Part shown: piece after piece, positions 46,597-58,400 of the stretch
Numbering within the stretch: position 1 is the stretch's first letter
Layout of the letters: each line of letters begins with the position of its first letter
Assembly: GCA_030549335.1 (NCBI GenBank)
Contig: CM060188.1
Coordinates: 68,168,696 to 68,232,695 of the forward strand
DNA: 64,000 bases
Origin: Pontederia crassipes
Lineage: Eukaryota > Streptophyta > Magnoliopsida > Commelinales > Pontederiaceae
Reading direction: 5' to 3'
Program-made: the position numbers and the translations under genes
The notes under the pieces: model-generated
What the model was told of the DNA's origin: nothing
The model's database searches: none
Seen by the model: the letters and a program-made list of their open reading frames with translations, nothing else

Positions 46597-46945
46597 GTCT
46601 GTGAAACTTCATCTAGGTTCTCTTCTAGTCCGAGTTCAACAAGCACTGATGCAGATAGTTGATTGCATATCTTTAACTCCTAAGGGACACAGCATCAGTG
46701 CTTTTTAAGCTGCTTCTGTTCCCAACCAGTTCATCATATCATCCTAGGATCGGCGGTTCTCGATTACATGTTTGGTTGTGAGGGCGACTTTTTGTTCGAT
46801 ATTTTTTAACCTTAGTATTCTTTATGGCAAATAGTATATTGAGGTTGAATAGATGTATAGAAGATGTAAAACATTTCTATGACCGCAAATTGGCTTGACC
46901 TTAGTTTACTCCTCTCAATAATATCCGATTCTTTCACTGTAAGTC
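46597..46945 (+). other. villin 3' UTR and probable poly(A) region
   Basis: After the TAA at 46594-46596 there is no ORF. A CAATAATA word at about 46915-46922 and U-rich stretches at 46790-46830 are plausible plant polyadenylation signals. The end is approximate. Confidence 0.45.
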
Positions 46946-47129
46946 CATTTTTTCAAATTTCTGCTGCATCACTAAGGAAAAACTTCTATTATTCTTGATT
47001 ATAAGTCCATGATGCAATGATGACTCTTTATCATTTAAATTTATCAAAGAAACCAAAGTCTGATTATTCTTCATACATTTTCTTTATGTATATATAGTCG
47101 AGTGATAGTGAATTAGATTTTTTTCCGAC
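46946..47129. other. short AT-rich spacer
   Basis: Nothing recognised between the villin 3' end and the AIF-like pseudogene. Confidence 0.5.
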
Positions 47130-47889
47130 CGCCTAACTGAGATTTTGATCGACCATCAACCTCCTGAACCTGTCCAACTTATCCTTCTGCAGCACCTTGT
47201 CGGAAGCCTTCTGCTGCCCCACCATGTTCAATAGCCTCAAGTCCTCGTGGACAAGGTTCACCTTCTTCCCAGGGTAGTCCACTGCAATCTCTCCGGTGAG
47301 TTCGACGGCGCCGCGGCCGCGCCGCGGCCGATGATAAGCACGGAGCTTGAAGATGTATCTTCTTGCTAGATGCAAGCAACATTTACATGTATATCCATAT
47401 GCATATACATATATATTCTCGCTAAGATTCAGATTGCATGGAACACATGCACATTACAGGTACCTTGCTCGAATTGCACCGTGGCTGCAGCAAGCCACTC
47501 GCGTGGCCGATGGCGATGACGAGGTAGCCTTATGCGATCGTGCAGCCCGTGTCGGTCAGCAGCACCTCTTTGTCAGTGATTCCGATGGCGGCGGAGGTGA
47601 CGACCCAGCCATAGATGGGGTAGTCCGTTTTCTTCATAGATCACTGATCTCTTTGCAAATGACAGCTCCACCATGGATCTGACCCTAACCCTGGGACCTT
47701 GTAGTAATCTTTCCCGCACAAAGGGAAAGAATTCAAAACAGAGCTTCAAGCACCCTCCGACAATTGGCAAGAACTGAACACACAAAGGATCACACACGAG
47801 GCCTGATTGTTGAATCGAACCGCATGTAACTTGGTGATGAGGGCGTTAGGGACCACCACTAGTCTCCTCTTGCCTTTGCCTGCGTCCAT
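47130..47889 (-). pseudogene. AIF homolog A / FSP1-like FAD oxidoreductase, broken
   Basis: On the minus strand, 47889 starts MDAGKGKRRLVVV, like the N-terminal dinucleotide-binding strand of plant AIF-A-like proteins. Near 47730-47640 come RVRSMVELSFAKRSVIYEEN (family: ARLRSMVEPSFAERSVI) and, in another frame, VTSAAIGITDKEVLLTDTGC with YLVIAIGHA (family: YDYLVVATGH). At 47330-47200 VLIIG appears in one frame and AVELTGEIAVDYPGKKVNLV with KASDKVLQ in the next (family: VLIVGGGPTGVELAGEIAVDYPGKKVTLVH). At least three frame changes, a lost GGGPTG motif and no C-terminal half show it is dead. No introns are evident over the fragment, so a processed or captured copy is possible. The parent would be a flavoprotein NAD(P)H oxidoreductase. 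Confidence 0.65.
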
Positions 47890-47929
47890 ATTTTTATAAT
47901 TTATTTCAAATGATAATGAAGGGTAAAAA

Positions 47930-50900
47930 TTATACTTATATAACTCATACTCTGGCCTTGCTAATCTTAGGGCAACCTTATTATAAGCACTCAGCCTTAG
48001 GCAAATTGAAAGCAAATGGTGGAGTAAATCTCGAGTTTCATGGCTTAAGCAAGAGGACAAGAGCATCAAATTCTTTCATATGTGAACAAGACTTGGACAT
48101 TTGGACATAAGAGAAACCAAATCTCCTTCGTCCTTGATGAGAACTATAATACCATAATATGAGGATCTTCAAATCAAAGATCTTTTTGTACAACACTATA
48201 CAAAGCTCTGGAAACCTATTAATCAATCAAATACTACTCCTGTCTGGCCTGTCTTGCCTTAGTTAGACCCACACTTCACGGGTGGCCCCATCACCCACAA
48301 AGAAATTAAAGAGTGTCTATGGTATATGGGGCCTGGGAAGCCTCTAATAAAATCATCTCTTCTTTAACCACCTAAGCATGCTCTTGGAATGGACAAATAC
48401 ATCCATAACCTTTATTCCTAAAGTAAAGCAACCAAAATTAGTTTCTAATGATTGCCCCCATTTCCCAATGCAATGTACTCTACAAGTTGGCTACAAAAAT
48501 CTTGGCTTAGAGATTAAAACCTACTTTACCTTCCCTAATTGATCATGCCAAGGGTGCTTTCATTGAGAGATCCATTCAAGCTAATATACTAATTATCCAA
48601 AAAATTGCACACTCAAATCACAAGAAAAGTTAATTTTAAAAGAAGATATGGAAAAAACTTTTAACAAGGTCTCTTGGAAAGCTATTGAAAAATCCATGCG
48701 GTCCATGAATTATCCTGAAAAAATTATCTCTTAGATTATTGTATGTGTAAAATCACCTAAGTGCACTTGTCAATGGCATCCATTCCCTTCCTTTCAACAG
48801 TTTTAGAGGAATTCGGCAAGGTGACCCTCTCTCCCCCTATTTGTTCCTCGTTATATCTCAAGTGTTTTCATCCTTAATAAACCAGTAAGGCACTGAACAA
48901 AATGAGTCACTTCACCTTAGGATCTACAACTTTTAGTCATCTCTTAAATGATGATGACCTCCTCATTTTTATAGAGAAAATTGTCAATCCCTAAAGAAAA
49001 CTTTTCAATATTATGAGGCCTTAACTAATCAGAATTTAAATATGGATAAGTCTGCCTTATACTTCCCTCCAAAATTCAATAATCATAGAAAAAAAAGCAT
49101 TATCAAAATCACCTTGGGTATTAATATTGGCTCCTTTCCTTTCCTTCAAATATATTTCTCTTAAATTCCAAGAGGATTTGACCACTGTCTCTAACAGGAT
49201 CCAAGGTTGGTAAAGACACCCTCATTAATTTCATTCTAAGCTCTATTCCAAACTACTCCATGCGCTCAGTGTATCTGTCTAGTAGAGTCATTGAATCCAT
49301 TGAAAAAATGTCCCGCGCCTTCTTCTGGAGTACCGGTGGTGGTAATAAAACACTCATTGAATAAACTAAGAAACTACTCGACTCCCGAGATCTCAGGGAG
49401 GAGTGTGTCTAAAAAATCTACGATTGGTCGGACCTTCTTTATTAACAAAATGTGTCATGCAAGTCATAACCAGAACGACAACCATTGGGTCAAAGTAATC
49501 ACACAAAAGTATGGTGCCCTTAACCCCTTGACAACAGTGTAGTATGCACAAAATTGCTTGGAACTGGAAATTAATTCTCAACACTATGTAGGAAACCAAA
49601 TTAGGGATGAGGAAACTTATTGGCAATGGGAGCTCTATACATGTCCTGAACGACCACTCCAAGTTTGTCAATATCAAGAGTCTACGTAAATTCATTTAGT
49701 GCCCCATAAACTCATATCGTAATGTCATATCGTAAAATCATAGAGTCTATGTTCCAAAAATATCTTATTATAAAATAATTAGTACCATTATCAATAACAT
49801 TATTGCACTTGCACATGCACTATTTAGTAGTTGGTCATGAAAGGCATGATATATTTATTTGTCAAAAATCTTATATCATATGGAATCATTCAATTATGTG
49901 ATAATAAAAATATAAGAGCCAAGAAGTTTTAACAATTTTAACTATAAAGTTATGTTATATCACAAAATATAATATTTTTTTGTGAAATAGATGATGATAA
50001 TTACATCATTTAGAAAAAAAAGAGATTTGAACTAACAAACAACAAAATTTTGTATTATGAAGCTTAGATGTTGTGAAACAAAATAATAAATAACTCATCA
50101 AAATCAAATTCCAGTTGATTATTTTTTATTAATATGCTTAATTGCATCTCTACCTACCATACCAAAAGACTTCTTAATTAGTAAGTGTAGGACAATTCTA
50201 AAGGAAAGATTCCATAAATGAAAAATAAAAATATAAGAAATATAGTTCGCAAACAATTTAATTGAGGAATGAGAGTCTCATGAAAATAAAGTGAAATATA
50301 GAAAAAGAGAGTTAGGCTATAAAGTTGTCATTAATGAGAAACTAATGACAATGAATTACAATTGACAACAAAGAATGAAATGATGCATTGATTGCAAGGA
50401 TTGGAAGTTGAATTAGATGTTGTGAGGTGAATTTCTTGGGACAAGATGTAGTGTTTTTTTATGGTAGGAGCAATGAAGAGATTAAGCGACTAGGTTATAA
50501 ATATTTCCTAGGAGTGATGCAACCATAATCAATTTTATCAAATGATATCTTGAAATACAAGCTTATACTATCAATCCCTCAATCGAAACATAGACTCTAA
50601 AATTTTACGAGTAGGTTCTAACAGGTTTAACAAGTTAATTCATGAGTCAGCCCGAGTTCACTTCCATTCCAATTTTGATCCGAGTTGAGTCATTTTTGAA
50701 CTGTAGACTCCTAAATTCTTATGAGTTTACGAGTTTGACTCGTGATATTAACAACCTTGGACCACGCCAACATTTATTAATGTGTCTGAGCCATTACTTG
50801 CTCTTTATGTATTTGATCTAATATAAGCTAACTCTTGGAACATGGATATGTTATCAATATACTTTGACGATGCTATTATTACTTGTACTTTATCTTCTTA

Positions 50901-51545
50901 TCTGCTTGTAAATGCCAGTGACGCTTATTGGATTTGGGTGAATGATACACATGGCAGACCCTTTGCCAAATTCATCTATAGATTCCTTAGTCGGACTCAC
51001 CATTGTCTACTCCTGGACGACCATATTGGAACGTAATTATTGTGGAAAATCACTGCCCCTCAAAAAATCCTTTTCTTCCTTTGGAAATTACTTCACAATC
51101 AACTTCCTACCCTTGATGTAGTGGCTCGCTTCCACCTTGTTAATAATGCTTTGTGCCCTCCATGTGGTCTAATGCCTGAAAACTCTCATCATTTATTCTT
51201 ATACTATGAAATGGCTTCTCACCTTTGGAACATTGCCCAATTTACACTTAAGTCTCATTGAGTTTATGTCCACCTAGCCTTCCGGCTTGTGGTCTGTTGA
51301 AAACCATAATCAGGACACCAACTTAAGGCTAAACTTATAGTCTATTTTGGCCTTTTGTTTTTGGGGGCATTTGAACTACCATGAATGATTCTCACTTCAA
51401 TATCAAGAGGACAACCATTCAGACAATCTCGGAAAAGGCTCTTGCTGGTTATGAGGAGTATGCTAGTTATAATAATCCTTAGGCATTTACCCCCATGACC
51501 ATTTGTTGGTCAAGTGGGAGCCCCCTACTCCTAACTGGACGAAAG
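47930..51545 (+). mobile_element. L1-type LINE remnant, heavily mutated
   Basis: It is 5'-truncated. The linker before reverse transcriptase reads KSRVSWLKQEDKSIKFFHM (about 48020-48080; family: KSRVKWLKEGDxNTKFFH). Reverse transcriptase traces follow: GGPITHKEIKECLWYMGPGK (48280), SPICS/PYLF-like sequence near 48830, and HLLNDDDLLIFIEK (48940-48975; family: HLLFADDLLLF). KNLRLVGPSLLTK with surrounding sequence (49410-49450) fits the region after RT. A zf-RVT domain is clear at 51040-51240 (ITAPQKILFFLWKLLHNQLP, then CPPCG and HHLFLYYEMASHLW). The start of RNase H reads KWEPPTPNWTK at 51509-51541, where the minus-strand gypsy LTR cuts it. Dozens of stops and shifts show great age. Confidence 0.85.
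49726..50613. mobile_element. inverted-repeat element inserted in the LINE
   Basis: The left arm ATCGTAAAATCATAGAGTCT (about 49728) and the right arm, read in reverse complement from 50613, CTCGTAAAATTTTAGAGTCT match over about 25 bp. The LINE domains stop before 49700 and resume after about 50760. The extra flanks contain ACTCGTAAACTC-like words, so the true ends may lie at about 49697 and 50760. There is no ORF. It is probably a MULE-type MITE. Confidence 0.55.
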
Positions 51546-51589
51546 AATCCCACAATAATTATTCAACCCATCACAGAGAAAGCAGCGTG

Positions 51590-51916
51590 ATTAGCGCTTC
51601 AAACAAACTCCGAAAAGCTTCTTCATTTCTCCAAAAAATTGATGCTTTGGTTTCTTTCTTCACCCTCTGCCTTGATCATCCCCCTTTCTCAAATGTCCCC
51701 CGCTCCTTTTATATCATGATCCACCCCCTCTCTTTCCTCTTATTCCCTTCTCCTTTTGCGTTCAAAATTAAAAAATAATCAGTTGTCTATTATGGAATAG
51801 TTCCCAGCTGACAATTGCTTAATTTCTACCTTATATGTAACCAAATTTGTAGCTTAAAGGTGACAAAACAGCCATCCATATCATAAATGGAATGAATAAA
51901 ATGAGAGATGATCAAA
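51590..51916 (-). repeat. 3' LTR (or its remaining part) of the minus-strand Athila-type element
   Basis: On the minus strand the LTR starts TGATCATCTC directly after the polypurine tract TTTGGGGGAGTT. A TATA-like ATATAAAAGG (near 51704-51713) is well placed. The far end is uncertain: GCTAATCA at 51590 gives a TG...CA-type end and a 327-bp LTR, but homology may run on to 51546. An LTR this short would be unusual for Athila. Confidence 0.5.
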
Positions 51917-52999
51917 CTCCCCCAAACTTGAATTATTGTTTGTCCTCAATCAAAAGAAACTAGAAAATTAAGAAGAGAAACCACAGGAAGAGAGAAAAGG
52001 TTAATACACAGCAAGTTCAATGCATATAATCATCTCGAACATCCAGTACGTAGATTAATTAGCAGCTTATCTCTGGAAGATAAATCATTGAAACAAAAAT
52101 CAAAGAGAAAATCTCAAGTCTCTTACCATGTCCATGTTGAACTTTCAACAATTACCTTAGTTTTAATTATCTCAGTCAAGCACATTTCCCTTTTTACTTT
52201 ATTTTTATCGACCTTTGAACTCCCCTAAACTTAGATCAAATATGACTGCTCAAATAGAAAAAATATGTCATTGGCCCATAATTATAGATAGTGGTTGACC
52301 ATATTACATGCACTAGGCTCTTTCAGAATTGATATAGCTTTTTGAAAATATGTGCTTTTCAACAATAACTATAGTTAGTGGCCAAGCATATTACATGTAT
52401 CATGCTCTTTCATAATTAATATATTCTTCACAGCCACAAAGTCTAAGGTGAGGTTCCATTGTTTTCTTTTAGTTATGGGCTTTTTACAACAATTACTAGA
52501 GATCATCAGGACTAAGGGATTTAAAAAATTGTTGTGGAATGGAATATCAATTTTGATTAGATTCTAGAGTCCTTTAATGTTTGAATTGTTTAGGTTGAAG
52601 GATGCTCTAGTTGGTCATATAGATTGAAGCATGCTGTGAATAGACTTAATCATCTCTAGCTGCCTTCTAGCTTATGCATGATACACTCAACTAGGAAGGT
52701 GAATGAGGCATTTCTTATTCTCGGATGGATGCTTCACAGGGGAATCAGTAAAAATAAAATTTTTCAAAATTTCAAGCCAATTTCATTCATTCAGTCATTC
52801 CTAAAAGATAATGTAATGTGAGAAGGAAAGAGAGATGAGATTAGAAATGCATTAGCCTGCCCTCTCCCCCAAGCTTAAAATCAACACTGTCGTCAGTGTC
52901 GATTATGCTAGGAAGAGGGACCCAGAGCAGGTGTAAGCTCCAATAAATGGTCGGTGACTTGCTGGATGTCACTGAGGGTGGTGAACATAGAATTGTTTG
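51917..52999 (-). other. noncoding tail and two polypurine-like tracts of the minus-strand element
   Basis: AACTCCCCCAAACTTG (51914-51930) is the true polypurine tract in reverse complement. A second tract, CTCTCCCCCAAGCTTAA (52861-52877), with ACACTGTCGTCAGTGTC beside it, lies 0.95 kb upstream in element orientation, as in the plus-strand element at 5191. No ORF is evident. Confidence 0.7.
52255..52440. repeat. two diverged tandem copies of about 105 bp
   Basis: Each copy holds AATxATAGxTAGTGG, ATATTACATG and GCTCTTTCA(G/T)AATT(G/A)ATAT; the copies begin near 52270 and 52370. They lie in the noncoding tail of the minus-strand element. Confidence 0.7.
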
Positions 53000-54140
53000 C
53001 TATCTCAATATTTTATATTATGTTTGCAGTAGCAGAATTGTGTTGCGCTAGACTTAGGAACCGATCTATGATGACTGAAATGTCCTTCATGTGTCTGACA
53101 CTTTCTTCGACTAGCTGATTTACTTTGTCCATAATCAGATCAACTTTATCCATGAGTGAGTCTAGTTCAGATTGTGGAGGTTGAGGGGCATAAGAGGACT
53201 TTGATACTGCCACTATGGAAAGTAAATTTTTTTGTCTTATCATGAGTGGCGGTCGTGTCTTAGCTTCAAGTACTAATGGAGGCAGGCTTGGAATGGGGCG
53301 AGAGTTATGTACATTGTCGTTCATCCATCAATTTCTTCCTTGGAGAATGAGTGTTCTTTTGACATTTGGTGATTGTAGATGATATGTGGAGTCAATTTGC
53401 ATCTAGAAACAACAATTTTCTTCTACTATGATTACCGCCTCAGACTTAAGTAGTCCATGTCTAGTTTTTTGTGCAGGAACAAATTCAACATCTGGGAGAT
53501 ATAAAGCACAATGCTTTGCAATTGGTGTTATATAGTTTCCTAGTAGCATTAGTGTATATTCGCGGATAGGCTCGTGAAGTATATTTTTCAGGAGGAATGC
53601 TCCTATATTTATCTTCGTATTTGTTAGTAGAATCCCAATGATATATAATTTGTCTCTGGAGATTACGTCCATGGCTAGGTCGCATGGTCGTGCCAACATA
53701 GTGTTCGATGGGAGGATGGGCAGGAATTTGAAAATTGTGCTCTTCAATTTCTGTGCTAGGAATATCCGACGGTCATCAGTTTGTGTCCTCATTAACTGAT
53801 ACCACTCTTCAAATGTTAGAAAATTAGGTGGTGTAAATCTGGATTCGAATGTAGGTAGACCAAAAATAACATTAAAATCGTCAAGGCTGAGCTCAAAATT
53901 CTTGTTGAATAATCTGAATACAATTCTATCTATGACACCATTGTTGTCAATTGTCAATTCCAATTTTTTCATACAAATCCCAATGTTTCATGAAAAATGG
54001 CATGGCATGACCTCTATTTAGTAAAACCCGAATGTCATTCAGTCCAAGAGACTCAAGGGTCAGAATGTCTAAGAACCTGATGGATGACCATTGCCTTTGC
54101 ATTCCATTGTCTGTTAACTTTGAAAATTTTAGAATCATCG
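53000..54140 (-). pseudogene. env-position ORF (plant ATHILA/'putative plant transposon protein' type)
   Basis: On the minus strand, downstream of integrase, the readings include LDILTLESLGLNDIRVLL, then IVFRLFNKNFELSLDDFNVI and FGLPTF. These are typical of the ATHILA ORF / plant transposon protein domain (LxFRLxNxxxxLSLxExNxxFGLP). The later part (53320-53010) is Pro/Leu-rich with a coiled-coil-like LDSLMDKVDLIMDKVNQLV. In Athila elements an extra ORF in this position is described as env-like. No clear membrane segment was seen. Broken fossil. Confidence 0.7.
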
Positions 54141-54149
54141 TTTCTCATG

Positions 54150-54985
54150 TCAACTGCTACATGAGGATAAATCTTTTCGACAATAAATGGTCCAATCCAC
54201 CTCATCTGGAGCTTTCCTGAAAAAGTCGTAGGCAGGAATTAAACAATAAAACTTGATCACCTTCCTTAAAATTCTTCCATAGGATCCGGTTGTCATGCCA
54301 TTTCGTTGTATACTCCTTATGAAGGCGAGAATTATTGTATGCATCCAATCGAAACTCGTCCAATTCATTCAATTGCAAAAAGTCTTTTTCTTGTCGTTGC
54401 TTAGAAGTCATAGTTGAGCATTTAAATGGCCCAAAATGCTTTGTGTTCCATTTCTACCGATAGATGACAATTCTTGTCGTAAATCAGTCGAAATGTTATT
54501 GTGCCAATTTGGGTCTTGTATGCAATGCAATACACCCATAATGCTTCGTTGATTTCCTTACTCCATTCTTTTTTGGTCGTTGAAACTATTTTTTCCAAAT
54601 TTATTTTGATCTCCCTGTTTGAAACTTCAGCTTGTCCGTTAGTTTGCGGATGGTATGCAGTGGACACCCGATGCTTGACTCCATATTTAAACATTTTCAA
54701 AGCTTCTTTATATAAAATGCGAGCCTCCATCGCTAATAACTAGTCTGGGTAACACAAACCTCGGGAAGATGATATCCTTGAGAAGCTTGATCACTGATAT
54801 TAGAGTCTGTCATGATCGTGGATACTGCTTCAATTCATTTTGAGACATAATCTACTGCTAAGAGGATGAATTTGTATCCAAATGAGCTTCGAAAAGGTCC
54901 TATATAATCAACTCCCCAAACATCAAAGATTTCAACTTCGAGTATCAATTGGTCAGGCGCTTCATTCCTTCGAGCAATGTTCCCC
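54150..54985 (-). pseudogene. integrase remnant (core and C-terminal part) of the minus-strand element
   Basis: Minus-strand blocks include [20 protein letters not shown] (54660-54600, the end of the DDE core), [13 protein letters not shown] and the C-terminal LNELDEFRLDAYNNSRLHKE with GDQVLLFNSCLRLF. The zinc-binding region near 54985 is cut by the copia element and continues after 60424. Confidence 0.85.
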
Positions 54986-54986
54986 G

Positions 54987-55352
54987 TGTTGAAATGTGAT
55001 TAAAAAAATATCCACATCATTTTCTACTTGAAAAAAAGAAAATTAATTATGGAGTTAGTGGATAGTTGTAGTGATGTGTTAGTTATGGTTATGGGATAAT
55101 GTAATTAGTGGTAATAGTGTGTTGGTGGTGATCTCTATATTGTTATCTTCCATCTTTTTTAGACATGATCTCTATGTTGTTATCTTCCATCTTCTAAAGT
55201 TGTATGCCTGTTTATAGGCCATCTTATTTTGAGTTTTATTAATATGACAGAATATATCATGCAATGATATTTTCTTTTCTTCCAAAAATTATTTCTTGAT
55301 TACTTTGTTATGTGCTGAATTATTTTCCTTATTTATCATTTAATTTCCAACA
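54987..55352 (+). repeat. 5' LTR of the copia element
   Basis: It starts TGTTGAAATGTGATT and ends TTTCCAACA. It contains GTTTATAGGCC (TATA-like) and matches the 3' LTR along its whole length. Confidence 0.93.
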
Positions 55353-55470
55353 AGTTTAGTATCAGAGCAAGTTTCCAAATACTCAGGTAGAGAAGACATT
55401 ATTTACATATTTGAAGTTGCTAGCAAGTGCAATTAATCAATACTTCAAAAACAAAAGTGTTGAGTAAATT

Positions 55471-58400
55471 ATGTCTGCGAATGGTGGTAGTGTAAGTTTC
55501 TCCCAACTTTTGATTCATATTTTTAAAGGTGATAATTATGAGTTTTGGGATATCAAAATGAAGACATTGTTTATGTCACAAAACCTTTGGGATTTGGTTG
55601 AGAATGGATATGCAGATCCAGATGAAAAAGGAAAATTAAAGGAAAACAAAGAGAAAGATGTGAAGGCATTATTTCTTATTCAGCAATCTGTGCCATGAGA
55701 CTATTTTTTGCAGAAGTACAAGTGCAGTTATCCGAAAGCAAACATGGGATATATTATAAAAAGAGTATCAAGGAACATCAAAGGTAATCACTCTTCGTCG
55801 AGAATTTTGAAATGTTTTTTGTGAAATCAAATGAGTATGTTCAAGAATTTCTGTCAAAAGTAGCTTAGCCAAATGAAATCTTATGGAGAAAAAATTGATG
55901 ATAAAATTGTTGTTACTAAAGTTTTGAGTTTGACCTCAATATTTGATTATGTAGTTACTGCAATTGAAGAGACTAAAGATTTATCTATATTCTTTTTTGA
56001 TGAACTAATGGGTTCTTTGTAAGCACATGAAGCAAGAATGAGTAGATTTATTGAAAAAGCTTAAGAAAAAGAATTTCAAGCCAAAGCAGAAGCACCTCAA
56101 TCTGATTGCAATAGAGGTCATGGTCGTGATGGATTTCGTGGAAGAGACCATTGTAGAGGAAAATTTGATGGGCAAAATGATCAAGGGCAACAACCATCAA
56201 ATGAGTACAAAAATAAAGTTCAATGCTACTACTGTAATAAGCATGGGCATATTGAGGCAAATTGTTCAACCAAGGCAAAGCAATTGGTAAATTTGTTGAT
56301 GAGAAAAATAAGTTATTCATGGCATATTCTCATTCTAATCATACAAATGAAATTTGGTTTTTAGACATTGGTTGTTCTAACCATATGACTCGAATGAAAT
56401 CATTGTTTAAAGTGATGGACGAGTCAAAGAAAAGACAACTGAGATTTGGAGATGATAAACATGTGCAAGTTGAGGGAGAAAGTACAATTGATATTCAGCA
56501 GAATGATGGTAAAGAAAAAATTCTCCATGTTGTTTTTTATATTCCTAATTTGAAGAACACTCTTTTAACCTTTGGACAATTGATGACAAGTGGTTATTCT
56601 ATTTTGTTTGATGATGATGTTTGTTTAGTCAAAGATAAGAAATCTAGACAGATTATTACAAAAATTGCTATGGCAAAAAAATCATATGTTTCCTCTGGAT
56701 TTTTCAGATTATTGTGCATTTTAAATTCATCTAGTTTCTGAGGCTAAACTCTTGCATTTGAGGTATGGTCATCTCAACATCAATGGATTGAAATTATTAA
56801 CTAGAATGAATATGGTTGTTGATCTTTTAAAAATTGATTCTCTTAATGAAGTGTGTGAATTGTGCATTTTTTAAAACCAATGCAAAAAATCATTTCTTGT
56901 AGGAAAATCCTACAAAGCAAAGTATCATCTTGAAATTATTCATGCAGATCTATGTGGACCTATGCAAAAAAAGTCCTTCAATGGTAGTCAATATTTTACA
57001 TTATTTATTGACAATTATTCTCGCATAAATTTAGTATATTTTTTTAAGTAGAAATTCAAGACATCATGTGTTAAAAAAATTCAAAGCTATGGTGAAAAAT
57101 GAAAGTGATTATCACATAAAAATTCTGCGCACAAATAGAGGTGGTGAATTTTTATCAAATGAATTTAATCATTTTTGTGAAGAATAGGTAATTCAAAGGC
57201 TGCTTACAGTTCCATATACACCTCAGCAAAATTGTGTTATTGAAAGAAAGAATTGAATAATTCTGAAAATGGCAAGAAATTTGCTAAAGGAAAAAAATGT
57301 CCCAATACTTTTGGATTGAAATAGTTGCAACTGCAGTATATTTGCTGAATATTTCTCCAACAAAAGTAGTGCAAAATCATACTCCCTAAGAAGCATGGAA
57401 ATGTTGCAAACTGAAAGTAAGTCATTTGAAAGTTTTTGGGTGCATTGCATATGCTTTGAACAATTCTAAAAATTGTCAAAAGCTTGATGACACGTCCAAG
57501 AAATATACTTTTGTCGGCTATTCAATTCAAAGCTTATTGATTATACAATCCTTCTACTAACGATGTTATCTTTGATGAAAATGTTATCTTTGATGAAAGA
57601 TGTAGTTGGACATGGGTGAGGACAAATAGAACCAATATGGCTAATTTGTAAATTGAGTTTCCTACATAAGTTAAAAAAAATATTATTGCAGCACTAGGAA
57701 GAAATGAATGTGTTCCAAATAGTGGAAACAATTCTTTAGAAAATTCACCTAATTCAGTACCAAGAAAATTGCGTTCTTTGTAAGAAATGTATGATTTTTG
57801 TCAATTTACTTTATTTGTCTCATATCCGACATGTTTGGAAGAAGCAATGGAAAAGGAAGAATGGCGCAATACATTGAAAGAAGAAATAATGTCTATTGAA
57901 ATAAATCATACATGAGAGTTAGTTGATTTGCCTAACAACAAAAATTTCATTGGTTTGAAATGGGTGTTTAATATCATGCAAATGGAAGTGATTCAAAAGC
58001 ACAAAGAAAGGCTTGTAGCAAAAGGTTATGCACAAGAACAAGATATAGATTTTGATGAAACTTTTTCTCCTATTGCTCGTCTTGAAACAATGAGATTACT
58101 TTTAGCCTTAGCTGCTCAATTGTAATGGCCTATTTATCAACTCGATATAAAATCAAACTTTTTTGAATGGTGATTTGAATGAAGATATTTATGTCAATCA
58201 ACCAGAAGTCTTTGTTATCAATGACAAGGAAGAAACATACTACAAAATGAGAAAGGCTTTGTATGACCTAAAGCAAGCTCCTCATGCATGGTATAGTAAG
58301 ATTGATTTATTTTTTATTGACAATGATTTTCGTAGAAGTGAAATTGAGCCAACACTCTACTTGAAAGAAAAATAGGCTGAATTTATTATAGTATGTCTAT

